A stretch of DNA of 64,000 nucleotides from Anodontia alba (GCA_964016985.1 OZ024821.1:15363211-15427210), one strand, 5' to 3'. Positions 30,690 through 41,499 are shown, counted from the stretch's first letter. Notes: generated by a model not told the origin, from the letters alone. Translations and numbers: made by a program.

Positions 30690-32660
30690 CAAACCAAGCG
30701 CCATATTTGACCATAAGCGATATGTTTTTTGAATATTGACCATAAAACCCACTAAACGTTGCACCCCCTGTTGATGGGAAGCATCACATTGGCACAGAGA
30801 TTCAGAATTGCTCAAATTGTTCCTTTCCAATAGCCAAGATGGCTGCCTGAGATTCTTAAACAACATCTCCTCCCAAACCATGTCAGATTGAGACGAAACT
30901 TGATTTGAGCGTTATAGAGATTCAGAATTGCTAAAATCATTCTGTTCCAATATCTAAGATGGCAATTCTTCAAACGACATCTCCTCCCAAACCATAGGTC
31001 AGATTGAGCAAAAGCTTGATCGGATGCATCAGAGGGACTTAGAGATTCAGAATTTCTGAAATTGTACCCTTCTGATATCCAAGATGACCGCCATGGCGGC
31101 CATCTTGAAATTCTTCAAACAACATCTCCTCCAAAACCGTAAGTTGGATCGAGGCGAAACTTGATGGGAAGCATCAGAGCGACATACAGATTCAGAATTG
31201 CTTAAATTGTTCAGTTTGGCCGTCCAACTGGGCGGCCATGTTATAAAATTTTGAAACCACATCTGCTTCCCAACCCTTAGTCAGATTGAGTCCAAACTTG
31301 TTGGGAGGCATTGGGGCCACATGAAAATTTAGAATTGCTAAAATTGTTCCGTTTCGATATTCAAGATGTCCGCCATGTTAGCCATTTTGAAAATCTTCAA
31401 ACAACATTGCCTTCCAAACTGTAAGTTGGATTGAGCTGAAACTTGATGGGAGGCATCGGAGCAACAGAGATTCAGAATTGCTTTAATCATTCCTTTCTGA
31501 TATCCAAGATGGCCTTCATGGTGGCCATCTTAAAAATCTTCAAACCATGTGCGCTCCTGAATGGTAAAGTGGATTGAACCCAACCTTGGTGGGAGGCATT
31601 GGGGTAACATGGAGATTTAGAATTGCTAAATTTGTTCCATTCCAATATCCAAGATTGCTGCCATGGTGGCCAGCTTGAAAATCTTAAAATGACATCTGCT
31701 CTGGAACGGTAAGTCATATTTAGCTGAAACTTGGTGGAGGCATTGGGAAGACATGGAGATTCAGAACTGCTAAATTAATTCCATTTTGACATCCAAGATG
31801 GTTGCCATGGGGGCCATCTTGAAATTCTTCAAAAGACAGCTCCTCCCAAACCGTAATGCGGATTGAGCCCAAACTTTGATGGGAGACATCGTAGTGACAT
31901 ATAGATTCAGAATTGCTAAAATAGTTCTGGTCCGATATCTGAGATGGCCCCCAAGGTGGCCATCTTGAAAATCTTCAAACCTCATCTGCTCCCAAATGGT
32001 AAGTCAGATTGAGCCAAAACTTGGTGGGAGGTACGGGGGTAACATGGAGATGCAGAATTGCTAAAATAGTTTGTTACATCTCCGAAACCGTAAGTCTGCC
32101 ACAGCAGCCATCTTGAAGATCTTTTGTTGTTAGCTCACCTAGAGCTTTGCTCAAGGTCAGCTTATGCCATGGTCTGTTGACCATGGTCCGTCCCTCATCC
32201 GTATGTCCGTCGGTAACTTTTCACATTTTCAACATCTCCCATTAGTATCATATCCATGATGGCCGCCATGGTGGCCATCTTGAAAGTCTTCAATTATTAT
32301 CTGCTCCTGAACAGCAAGTTGGATGGAGCGTAAACTTGGTGGAAAGCATCGGGGCAGCATAGAGATTTAGAATTGCTAAAATGGTTCCGTTCTGATAACC
32401 AAGATGGCCACCATGGCGGCCATCTTGAAAGTCTTCAAGTCACATCTGCTACCAAACTAAGTCTGATAGAGCTTAAACATGATTGGAGGCATTGGGATGT
32501 TATGGAAATTCAGAATTGCTAAAATTGTTCTGTTCCAATGTCCAAGATGGCCGCCATCTTGAAATTCTTCAAACCACATCTCCTCCGTCAGTTTGAGCCA
32601 AAACTTGATGGGAGGCATCGGGGTGACATGGAGATTCAGAATTCTTAAATCAAACACAGT
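30690..32660. repeat. PRL-3 tandem array, about 145 bp period, 13-14 units
   Basis: Each unit reads GATTCAGAATTGCTAAAAT, TTCCGATATCCAAGATGG, CCGCCATGGTGGCCATCTTG, AAATTCTTCAAACCACATC, CTCCCAAACCGTAAGTCAG, GAGCCAAAACTTGATGGG, AGGCATCGGGGTGACATGG. Starts of GATTCAGAATTG-type motifs near 30799, 30919, 31044, 31189, 31325, 31469, 31613, 31758, 31903, 32048, 32363, 32507 and 32632 give mostly 144-145 bp spacing. The AAGATGG/CCATCTT dyad is preserved in most units. The interval 32048-32363 is lengthened by an inserted fragment. Short minus-strand ORFs here are repeat artefacts. Confidence 0.88.
32130..32245. repeat. Fragment of a PRL-1-type terminus inside the PRL-3 array
   Basis: TTAGCTCACCTAGAGCTTTG and CATCCGTATGTCCGTCGG are the reverse complement of a PRL-1-like terminal hairpin and GGACGGACG tract. 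Confidence 0.7.
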
Positions 32661-33655
32661 TACACAATTTTATAAATGTACAGAGCCCAGGGCAGAAAAC
32701 CTTTAGGGGACAAAATTTTGATTATAGCTAAAATGATTTATTTACTACTTTAATCACATATTGTAAGTTCCAGCCATTAGTCTAATACATTTTGAGAAAA
32801 TTACTTTTCAACATTTTCTCCATACAAATGCATGGAGACACAAATTTGACCTTGCTGTAAAAAAGGTCAAAGGTCAACTTACGGTCATCATTTGAACAAA
32901 CTTGGTAGACCTTGTCCTCGATACAATATAACAAGATTCAGACCCAAAGCTTTCTTGGTTCTGGAGAAGATTTTTAAATGTTTTTACCATATATGGCCAG
33001 GAGGCCATCTTGTTAATGGCGCAGAACCATTTTGAAAAAATCGGCATTACCCTTTTGACAGAAGGGTCTATGTGAAATCTGGTGAATATTGCTGAAGCGG
33101 TTTCGGAGAAGAAAAATTACACAATTTTATACATGTATAGCCCAGGGTCAAGGGCAGATAACCCTCAGGAGACAAAATTTTCATTATAACTAAAATGATT
33201 TAACAACTTTAATCAACCATTGTAAGTTTCAGTCATTAGTCTTTAATACATTTTGAGAAAATTACTTTTCCCCCATACAAATGCATAGGGATGCACATTT
33301 GACTTTGCCATATTAAAAAAGGTCAAAGGTCAACCTAGGGTCATCATTTGAGCAAATTTGGTAGACCTTGAGTCCATGATGCTATATACCAAGATTCTGG
33401 CTTGAAGCTTTCTTGGTTCTGGAAAAGATTTTTAAGTGTTTTTACCATATATGGGCATGGCGGCCATCTTGTTTAATGGACCATACAATTTTTCTACCCA
33501 CCTTTAACAGACGGCTCCACATGACGTTTGGGGAAAATTGGCCCAGGGGTTTCAGGAGAGGTTTCAGGAGAAGTCGTTCTAAGGTGTGGACAGACGAACG
33601 GACGGCAAGTGATCACGATAGCTCATCCTGACCCTTCCTGTGAGGTGAGCTAAAA
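32661..33655. mobile_element. PRL-1 pearl-like element, copy 2
   Basis: Two units of about 475 bp carry CATACAAATGCATGGAGAC, AAAAAGGTCAAAGGTCAAC, GGTTCTGGAGAAGATTTTT and ACCATATATGG..GGCCATCTTG. They are followed by GACAGACGAACGGACGGC, GTGATCACGATAGCTCATCC and a GAGGTGAGCTAAAAAT end. It directly follows PRL-3, so the two may form one composite element. Confidence 0.75.
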
Positions 33656-33659
33656 ATGC

Positions 33660-34870
33660 TGGGTCCAACTTGTAAAACTCATTATCAAGGCATATGCATT
33701 TAGCTCCCTTTAAACAGTAAAACCTACAGAGTGCGGGTCTTATCCAGCATTTACCTGGGCCCAGTTGTTCAAAGCTAACGACGTTGTTGGTTAACGATTC
33801 GTTAAAATTTACATCGAGTGATACGCAAATATGCTTAAATTTTTTGCTGAAAAAATGTGAGTAGCTTTTGCAGTGTAAAAGCTACTCACATTTTTTCAGC
33901 AAAAAATATCAGAATATTGTATATTGAATCTGCTAAAACAGTTAACGAAATGACCTTTAACGAGCTCGTTAAGCTAACGACGCTTTGAACAGCTGGGCCC
34001 AGGGTACAAATAAATATTAGTATTGTTATTTTTTTTTACTTTATACCGGTATGTATTGAGAACATTATAATTATAATAATGCCCAGAGAATGTATCCGTC
34101 ACAAAGTAACTTTCCCATGTCCCCTCATGAAGAAACCGCATGCTCGTAGCAGTAACGTCATGTGAAATCGTGACGGGAATGTTCTTTTAATTATAGAACC
34201 TTTTCTCGTCAGAAATGCATACCACCTGGCACGTATTAAAAATTTAAAGAACCTAATTATTGAGACAGATAGGCCTATGCAAACCGTGTAGACCCAGATC
34301 AGACACCACAAAGAACAAGAGAATTAAACTAATTTGGGGGAACAGGGATCATGGAAAACACTTTTAGGACAATAAGACCTGTGTGAACAGGAATACTCAA
34401 ATCAGCTTGCAAATTCGTGTAGTCTGATCAGTCTTCGCTGTTTGCATGAGCTTCTGTGGACTCTCCTCCTCCGAGTATAAGCGTTTACTTGGAGTTACAG
34501 GGGTGATTTGGGGGAGTCCGCAAAACACCGAGATTCAACAAAGTCATATTGGTACAACTTATTCAATCAACTGATGTAAGTTTTATACAAAAGTCTGTCT
34601 TATGTAGTTTTTGTTTTAAGTGGTGGTTATCATGTTTTTTACTGGTATTCCGGTGGTATAATTAGCAGACTACCAATGTTTTCAAAGACAGCACTTCAAA
34701 GACAATTTGCAAATTATTTTCAGTTACAATACTTTCCCTTTTCCTATGTTGACATAATATTTCTTAATTAATTAAAACCGGTATTGGTTTCTTCAGTAGG
34801 TATCTTTCACAGGTATTCCTGCAATTTTTACAGGTATTACGGTATTTTGTTAAGTCCTGTGACCAACCTT
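33660..34870. repeat. DUP-1 copy 3 (inverted), interrupted by PAL-C
   Basis: Reverse complement of 26810-27545 with the same block order, split at 33760 by a PAL-C element. The uninterrupted counterpart at 27455-27465 serves as the empty site. Confidence 0.75.
33760..34004. mobile_element. PAL-C foldback element, complete
   Basis: Ends GGGCCCAGTTGTTCAAAGC and GCTTTGAACAGCTGGGCCC. Inside, ACATCGAGTGATACGCAAAT and a near-perfect central palindrome, GTGAGTAGCTTTTGCAGTG with its complement, lie near 33862-33900. No ORF. Confidence 0.88.
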
Positions 34871-35023
34871 AGCCCGTTTCCACCAACAGGGTGACAAGTA
34901 TATGCTTTTAATATCTCCCATGCATTTCCTCCATTTTTCCGATACTGTGCAAGTTGCTTATCTATTAAATCAGTGATTGGGCTTTTTAAATATAATTATT
35001 GCATAAAATGCAGTGTCGCACGT

Positions 35024-35103
35024 TATTAACAGCCGTGCATTAACCGGCGAAAGCTGTGTATTAACAAGGCAATTCACGCGCTGTTAATGCACGGCTACGC
35101 AAT
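35024..35103. repeat. Small inverted repeat
   Basis: AGCCGTGCATTAAC (35032-35045) pairs with GTTAATGCACGGCT (35082-35095); the loop also holds CTGTGTATTAACAAGG. Confidence 0.7.
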
Positions 35104-35287
35104 TTTCAATACGATTGTACCGGGGCCACAGATTTGCTGCCGTTACAAGATGTGTACTGCTCGGCCCTAGAACGTGCATAGTCTGTGGAAATTACGTTCG
35201 CGAGACATCGGTGAAAAAGGCGTAACAAAATAGTGCAAGAAATAACTCAAAATGTAGCAAATGTTTTCAGTTTTTATGCAATAATAA

Positions 35288-35424
35288 TGATCAAACATGG
35301 TTTTTCAATGCATTAACATTCGCCAGGTCCCTTGGGAGGTTAAAAACTGCGGCCTTTGGCCTCGGTTTTCAACACCTCCCTCGGGACCTGGCGAATGTTA
35401 ATGTATGAAAAACCATGTTTGATC
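35288..35424. repeat. Perfect-type foldback (about 55 bp arms)
   Basis: GATCAAACATGGTTTTTCAA to CGCCAGGTCCC is mirrored by GGGACCTGGCGAATGTTAAT to AAAACCATGTTTGATC. The loop is TGCGGCCTTTGGCCTCGG. Only a few mismatches. Confidence 0.88.
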
Positions 35425-35741
35425 CCTATAATATGTGTTCTTTTATCATTGCAAATATTACCCATAGGATTTGATTTTATGCTAAAGTAACCACCAACAT
35501 AATTTAAATTTGTTGCACAATTCAAGAATCACTATCGTGTGAAATGTGTGGGGGACTTGAAATAAATTCTCACACTGATTTTTAAAACTTCTGCTGTAAT
35601 TAGTTAATTACAGTCATGAATTAATAAGTTCTATTTAATGTATTTTATTGAAATACTGTTATAACTATCAGACAATCAGCCAAATCATTAAACAATAGAA
35701 ACATAAATAAACACATCTGTATTGACTATTTTAACAGTTTT

Positions 35742-36061
35742 ACTGAGGCTGCATTTAGACTGGGAACCACAGCCAAAATAACTTGGTTATTTTGAAATGG
35801 GCTTATAAATGTTGGTTTCACCGGACTGTGGTTTACAATGTAAATGCAGTCTAACTTAAAGTTAGGCTGCATTTGCACTGTAAACCACAGTCACTTTTAG
35901 TAAGCTAAAACACTTGAAGCTTAATAAAACTTAAAGTTAAAAATAACTTTGTTCTACTTCTTTCCATATGTCTTATAAATGTCCATTTCACTTGAGACTA
36001 TGCCTTATACATGAGACTACATTTAGACTGGGAACCACTTAGTGAAGATGACCTTGAGACT
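35742..36061. repeat. Foldback repeat with CTGCATTTAGACTGGGAACC arms
   Basis: GGCTGCATTTAGACTGGGAA and ATGTAAATGCAGTCTAAC form one pair. GGCTGCATTTGCACTGTAAA and ACATTTAGACTGGGAACC suggest one or two further half-copies. Confidence 0.6.
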
Positions 36062-36545
36062 TAATACAGTAGTCACAGAACATTAATTCTGACTTGGCAT
36101 CGTAGTGGAGCCAAGGGTTGCCATTTTTCCACTCCTCTCGATAGGATCGAGCTGCATTCGGAGTGCCAGACGTTTTCGGACGCAGGAGTATCAAAATCAG
36201 CCTTACGCTTACTCATATTGCCTTATCAGTGAATGAAGATCGAACTCCAAGACATGGCTTTTATATTGACAACTTCGGTACATCAAAAAAATACCAGAAA
36301 TTTCTGTTGCAAAACAGAAAATTATTTTGTTTGCGTAGCCCGTATTTTGTTCTTTTTGCCAGTAATTGTGAAGACACACAAAATGACAAGAACATCAGAA
36401 GGTACCAAAACATGCTTAATTAAAGTCGGCACTGTCAAAGTGTACTCACTGCTTTAATTAGCATAATCTGAACCGATTAATGACAATAATTATTTCTCCT
36501 GTAATCAGTAGTGAACGGTTTTTCCACAGGTAAACAATACGTCAT
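36062..36545. other. Unassigned interval
   Basis: Two overlapping plus-strand ORFs (86 and 74 codons, 36163-36457) lack motifs and splice support. I do not call a gene. Confidence 0.4.
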
Positions 36546-36681
36546 TTGTTTGTCCGAAACTTGCAACGGTTTATGAAGTTTATCATATCAGGTACAAAAA
36601 AAGCATGGGGACAATAATGAAAGCTGTCACATTTGTCGTCTGCAATGCGTGAATTAACAGTTAAACTTTCGGACAAACAAA
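36546..36681. mobile_element. Small TIR element (about 135 bp)
   Basis: TTTGTTTGTCCGAAA near 36546 and TTTCGGACAAACAAA near 36667 are perfect 15 bp inverted repeats. No coding content. Confidence 0.7.
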
Positions 36682-37190
36682 GCTATTTATAGTTCAGTAC
36701 CTATATAGAATCATTCTCTATTTGTTTTCCATCTTTGTGTTCAACCTTGACCGACATTCTATTCCACGTGATTACATTCTGGGTAAATTCCCGTGACATA
36801 GGTGATGCGACTCTTGACATTAATTCCTGATTGGTAGTTTTGGCAGAGCATCCTGAATATTGAGGACGAAAGGCGTGGAAAGTGGGTGGTGCTACTGTCA
36901 AACTGCGCATCATGGCATGTGACCTTATATCGCTTTCATCAAATTCAGGTTAATTTGATCAGCTACCGTTTTCTGATCAATAATTGAGTTGTTAATTGGC
37001 AAATTATACAATCAAGGAAGGTGCGATACACATGCGACAATTATATGGCTCAGTAGCGGGTAATTCAGGCGATATTTTTTTTTTTGCCACTTGTTTTCGC
37101 CAATTTATGATTTTTTGTGCCAAATTTTATTTTTCTGCGCAAATGGCGATTGGTAACGCGAACCCTGAATATCAACATTAAAATATGAAA
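36682..37190. other. Unassigned, candidate start region only
   Basis: A minus-strand ORF of 70 codons (36701-36913) has mixed amino-acid content and could be a 5' exon, but no convincing donor site or family match is seen. Confidence 0.3.
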
Positions 37191-37191
37191 T

Positions 37192-37389
37192 GATTCCTTA
37201 AATTATGTAGCAAGATAACAAGCAGAAACCAAAACACATTTTCAACATTTACAAAAGTGAAGAACTATTAAGGAATGAACAGTTAGGTCCTTATTTTTGT
37301 CAAACATCATCATCTAATCAATCTCAACATTTGTGCAAAATATGAAGATTCTTTAAATAATTTAGCAAGATAAGAAGCAGAAACCAAAA
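37192..37389. repeat. Imperfect direct repeat, 158 bp apart
   Basis: CCTTAAATTATGTAGCAAG plus ATAACAAGCAGAAACCAAAA (37193-37231) recurs as CTTTAAATAATTTAGCAAG plus ATAAGAAGCAGAAACCAAAA (37351-37389), an old tandem duplication. Confidence 0.75.
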
Positions 37390-37424
37390 TGTAATGGATG
37401 GACAGACAACATGAAAACAGTATA

Positions 37425-37507
37425 TGCTCTCCCCCCCCCCCCCCCCCACACCACCACCACCACCACACACACAGTTTGTGTGTGTGTTGTGGGTGGGTGG
37501 GGGGTAT
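37425..37507. repeat. C-run / CA / TG / G-run low-complexity block
   Basis: An 18 bp C-run, then (ACC)n and (CA)n, then (TG)n and GGGTGGGTGGGGGG: an imperfect inverted repeat with i-motif and G-quadruplex potential on opposite halves. The His/Pro- or Gly-rich ORFs over it are artefacts. Confidence 0.85.
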
Positions 37508-37567
37508 AAAAAAGAAGCCATCTGAAGCTATGGTGTTGCTAATCCACATCTCCCAATTTCTAAACAG

Positions 37568-37760
37568 TGGCTTAGCACCAGGTTAGAGCAGGAATCCACA
37601 AGATTTTTCTTATTTCTCCACAAAAACATAATGTTGTGGGACTCATTAGAAGCATTTCGGCAAGGCACTTCTACTGAGTACCACAACATATTTTTGTGGA
37701 TAAATAAGGAAAATACTTTTTTGGCTGAAAAAAGCACCTTATCTGCAGCTATGCAATGGT
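37568..37760. repeat. PAL-A foldback element
   Basis: TTTTTCTTATTTCTCCAC, ATGTTGTGGGACTCATTAG and complement arms, ending CTTATCTGCAGCTATG. Confidence 0.75.
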
Positions 37761-37984
37761 GTAGAAATGAAAAAGAGACATTGTTTGGAAGCATAATGTT
37801 TTATTCTGAAAAGATGCACAAGGCGTGCTCACCATTGACACAACAGCCTATTAAAAATGGATACAAATGATGACAAACACTATATTCTTCTCGTTACCCA
37901 TGCCATATATGCAGAAAACACGTCTACTCAAATGTGTAGAAAATTTCACCTCCAAAAACTGAAAATTTTCAAATTTTTAAAATT

Positions 37985-38075
37985 CTGCTCAAAACATAAG
38001 ATTGTGGGTACTCCTTAGGCAGTTCTAATGAGTACCAACAATTTGTTTTTTTTAGCAGAAATAAGAAAAATAATG
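37985..38075. repeat. PAL-A core fragment
   Basis: A shortened core, TTGTGGGTACTCCTTAGGC with TCTAATGAGTACCAAC, and AGCAGAAATAAGAAAAAT; the outer ends are missing. Confidence 0.6.
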
Positions 38076-38239
38076 TATTCCTCTGTAAACCCCAGTTTTA
38101 CTATATTATATAAAAGTGGGGTTTAGGGTTTAAGGGGGTCAAAATTTTATAGGCATGTTTTTCGTGATGTTTATCCTAAGTTTTGGGACACCTTACCATA
38201 CTTGTCCTTAAATTTGAACAAGTTAATTTTGTTGTCTAT

Positions 38240-38345
38240 TTATGTATGTAAAAACTGCTGAATGAGTGGTCAACAGTGCAGACCCTGATAGATGCCGAGT
38301 CCTGCAGCATCTGATCTGGGTCAACAGACTATAGTTTGCTCAGGA
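38240..38345. repeat. PAL-G fragment
   Basis: GCTGAATGAGTGGTCAACAG, CATCTGATCTGGGTCAAC and TTTGCTCAGGACTGTCTGTC are the PAL-G order in reverse. Confidence 0.6.
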
Positions 38346-38369
38346 CTGTCTGTCCCAATACTTAGAGTA

Positions 38370-38590
38370 ATTACGGTATGCCTTAAATATTTGGACAGAC
38401 AGCCCTGAGCAAACAGTGCAGATCCAGATCCGACATTCTGTGGCATGACTGGCATCTGATCAGGGTCTGAACTTCTGCCACTCATCCAGCAATATTTAGA
38501 CATCAACAGTTAGTATAAGGGACTTGTTCAAATTTTAGGATTAGTAAGATAAAGAGTAAAAATGTTGATATACTTAGGGTAGATACGGAA
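38370..38590. repeat. PAL-G repeat copy
   Basis: GGACAGACAGCCCTGAGCAA, CAGTGCAGATCCAGATCCG, TCATCCAGCAATATTTAG, ACTTGTTCAAATTTTAGG and a GGGTAGATACGG end. It faces the 38240-38345 fragment head to head. Confidence 0.7.
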
Positions 38591-38631
38591 TGTACCATAT
38601 CCTTTCAATAATGTCCACTTCTACATAAAGT

Positions 38632-38853
38632 ATACACCACAACCTCTTTATAACACTATTGTTGGGATCCACAGCATAAACTGTGTTAATAAAACAACCG
38701 TGTTACATCCAAACAAAAATGAATAGATTATATAGAAAAATGACCTTTTATGGTCATTTTTCTATATAATCTATACATTTTTGGGATCCATCTTTGAACC
38801 TGTTATATTCAAAACCATGTTATAACGAACCATGTTATAAAGAGGTTGTAGTG
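38632..38853. mobile_element. PAL-I foldback element, copy 1
   Basis: Ends ACCACAACCTCTTTATAAC and GTTATAAAGAGGTTGTAGTG. The central palindrome is TATATAGAAAAATGACC with its complement. A second copy lies at 63475-63679, inverted. Confidence 0.88.
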
Positions 38854-39139
38854 TACTTCAAAATGAACAATTGCTAATGTGTCATAGCATATGAAAGGTC
38901 CCTTAGACATACAGAAACTGTTGGCACAGACTCCTGATTGAGACCTTTGCTGTTTGATTATAGAATCGTCTACTGCAGAATGTATCAACTGACAGAAAAT
39001 GCCCTTATGAAACAGGGTTGTATAGGGAGATCCAAAGTGACCCTGTTTAAGTTTTTGCATGCTGGGTAATTTTGCATGCTTTTCTGACGTCTATATTTTT
39101 TTTAAATTAACTTTTTCAAAAAAATCTTTCAGGAATACC

Positions 39140-39410
39140 ATCAGTGTCAAACAGTCTGGATCCAGATCAGGCCTGATCTGGGTCCAAACTGTTTGCAAAG
39201 GTTATCAGCAGACGACAAAATTCGCCAAAAGTGGGAAAAAGAGTTAAAATAATTTTCTCCCTGTGGGAGCAAACTCTTTTCATTTATAATAGACCCCTTT
39301 ATAGAAGAGACTGGTGTACACTGTGCAGGAAAGCAAAACCTAGTCTTAGAGATTGTCTCCCTTGTACAAATGGAAAAAAATCTACCTAGTATATCCAATG
39401 TCCTGAAATA
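39140..39410. repeat. Core palindrome plus diverged PAL-H
   Basis: AACAGTCTGGATCCAGATCA is followed at once by its complement TGATCTGGGTCCAAACTGTT (39150-39201). Then CTCCCTGTGGGAGCAAACTC, AATAGACCCCTTTATAGAAG and GAGATTGTCTCCCTTGTAC represent one arm of PAL-H. Confidence 0.55.
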
Positions 39411-39504
39411 GTTCTAAATTTTCAGCTGTTCCATGTAAAATGCATTATAAAACAAACTTTGATAATATGTTGGAATAAATTTTCACTTCTTGCTATACCT
39501 ATTT

Positions 39505-39666
39505 AACTTTTGTAATGCTGAATAAATTAAATTGCCATGCCCAATTCCAATTTTCAGCCAATAAGATTACTTGATCCAGATTATTGATTTTTATTCACAA
39601 ACTTTATGGCAAACAGTGCAGATCCAGATCAGTTGGCCATCCGGGTTCAGCAGGACTAGGGTTAAC
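39505..39666. repeat. PAL-E element, shortened
   Basis: AATGCTGAATAAATTAAATT, CATGCCCAATTCCAATTTTC and CAAACAGTGCAGATCCAGAT, then directly CCGGGTTCAGCAGGACTAGG: the inner right arm is deleted. Confidence 0.7.
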
Positions 39667-40168
39667 AGTATTACTTCATCTTGAAGAATAATAGTGATAA
39701 ATTTGCAAGAAGTGGGTAAAACTGAAAAGAAACTACACATGAAACATCTAATAAGATTTTCACAATACAATTCAAAATTTTCACAACCAAAATAAACTCT
39801 AATGCAAAAGTATATGTGAAGCTTGTTGCCGAAAAACCAACATAGTATCAGTTAATGACCACTGAATACCCAGATAAACCTACGCATCGACAAAGTCTGG
39901 TCAGGAATCACTAAACACTAAGTCTTTCTCTGCAGTCATGACACTGTGTAGTTCAATAGCAAAGCCATATATGGCAGTAAATGTATCAACACAAACTCAG
40001 AAGGAACATAAAATGATCGTTTTGATATTTGCTCAAAATTGTGCTTGAATCTTTGATGGCAGTGTCATTGACTAGCAATCAACGAAATGAGTGGATCATA
40101 GGGTTATGTACGTTTACACCCCAACCATCACTGACAGCAACCAAACTACCCAAGCCTGCAAGTGCAAT
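39667..40168. other. Unassigned interval
   Basis: No gene or repeat boundary is recognised between the two PAL-E copies. Confidence 0.45.
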
Positions 40169-40628
40169 GACAACCCTTGCCATGCTGAACAAATTCAGAT
40201 GCCATGCCCACTTCTAATTTTCAGCCATTCAGATTACTTAATCCAGGGCCCAGTTGTTCAAAGCTAACGACATCGTTAGTTAACGATTCATTAAAGTTTA
40301 CATCGAGTGATACGCAAATATGCTGAAATTTTTTGCTGAAAAAATGTGAGTAGCTTTTGCACTGCAAAAGCTACTCACATTTTTTCAGCAAAAAAAATAT
40401 CAGAATATTGTATATTGAATCCGCTAAAACAGCTAACGAAATGACCCTTAACAAGCTCGTTAAGCTAACGATGCTTTGAACAACTGGGCCCAGGCTGTTT
40501 AAAGAAATTCACATAATGACAAACAGTGCAGATCCAGATCAGTTGATCTTCACTTCTTCAGAAGCCAACTGATCTGGATCTACACTGTTTGCAAAGGCAG
40601 GGCATATCCAGATTCAGCAGGACAATGG
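40169..40628. mobile_element. PAL-E element interrupted by PAL-C
   Basis: The left end CCCTTGCCATGCTGAAC and CATGCCCACTTCTAATTTTC stop at 40246. PAL-C occupies about 40247-40493, and PAL-E resumes with TTAAAGAAATTCACATAATG and the core palindrome, ending TTCAGCAGGACAATGGTTA. The intact copy at 41704-41914 confirms continuity. Confidence 0.85.
40247..40493. mobile_element. PAL-C foldback element nested in PAL-E
   Basis: Ends GGGCCCAGTTGTTCAAAGC and TTTGAACAACTGGGCCC. The central GTGAGTAGCTTTTGCACTGC palindrome is almost perfect. Very similar to 33760-34004. Confidence 0.9.
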
Positions 40629-40822
40629 TTACGACTCAATCTGGCAGTGAAGACTGGTTTATGTGGTACTGACCTGTTAGAAGTCTCAGACTTGGGATGC
40701 CTCCCTGGTGAAAAAATATTTTGTCTAGCATGACTTTAAATATAGGCCCTGATCAAGGCCTTTGTAGTGAATGAATAAATTAATGCTCAACGTGTTGGAT
40801 ATGATTTCAGGTGACATTTGCA

Positions 40823-40960
40823 ATATTTTCTTGTTTTTTCTAGAAAATGTGGATTGTCATTTTCTACAGACTGGAGACAATCTGCATGAAATGCCAAACC
40901 CTATTTTCTGGGCAAATAAGAAAATTTTTTAGTCAATTGGTTGTCTGCTCAAAAAATAGC
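40823..40960. repeat. PAL-B foldback, diverged
   Basis: TATTTTCTTGTTTTTTCTAG, then CATGAAATGCCAAACCCTAT and TTTCTGGGCAAATAAGAAAA, then TTGTCTGCTC. Confidence 0.6.
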
Positions 40961-41045
40961 CAACAGCCAAAATCCCAACAATCAGATTCAAATAACTTGC
41001 CTGCTAGTATGTACATTCACTGCTTACACAATAAAATGCCAGTTG

Positions 41046-41046
<1 letters not shown>

Positions 41047-41078
<32 letters not shown>
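41047..41078. repeat. Poly-T tract (32 bp)
   Basis: An uninterrupted T-run; nothing recognisable is attached. Confidence 0.9.
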
Positions 41079-41254
41079 CCAGGACATGGCTAATATTTGC
41101 AAGTTGTAGCAAGCACAAAGATACTTTACCATATAAGCAAACAGTGATCAGAGAAAGTCTTTCCTGTTAAATTGACTGATAAACAATGGTTTTTCAATGG
41201 AATGCTCAATTTCATGTTACAAATACTTAGCTTGCTTGGTAAAATTTTCAATAG

Positions 41255-41435
41255 ACATTTTGAACTATCTTCCTTATTTTCCAGAAGATAGGGTTTGACA
41301 GTTCATGCAAACTGTCACCTTTAATGTCATACTTAGCATGACATGTAAGTTTCTGAACGTCAAATCCAGTTTTCAGGGAATAACAGAAATATCAGCCGTC
41401 TGCTGGATTAGCCCAGTGAGTGCTGAAGGTGAACT
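41255..41435. repeat. PAL-B foldback, diverged
   Basis: CATTTTGAACTATCTTCC, GGGTTTGACAGTTCATGCA, AACGTCAAATCCAGTTTTCA and GTCTGCTGGATTAGCCCAG keep the PAL-B order with a longer loop. Confidence 0.6.
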
Positions 41436-41499
41436 GGACTGGATACACCATTGTACAAGAGAATCAACGTTTATGACCTGTTTGCTTTTCTGCACACCA

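Noticed and set aside
30690..32660. CRISPR-like array
   Set aside because: The whole 145 bp unit repeats without unique spacers, in an evidently eukaryotic context.
36701..36913. 70-codon minus-strand ORF as a first exon
   Set aside because: Composition is plausible, but no convincing donor site or homologous motif was found.
37310..37586. His/Pro- and Gly/Trp-rich ORFs
   Set aside because: Low-complexity translation of C-run/CA/TG microsatellites.
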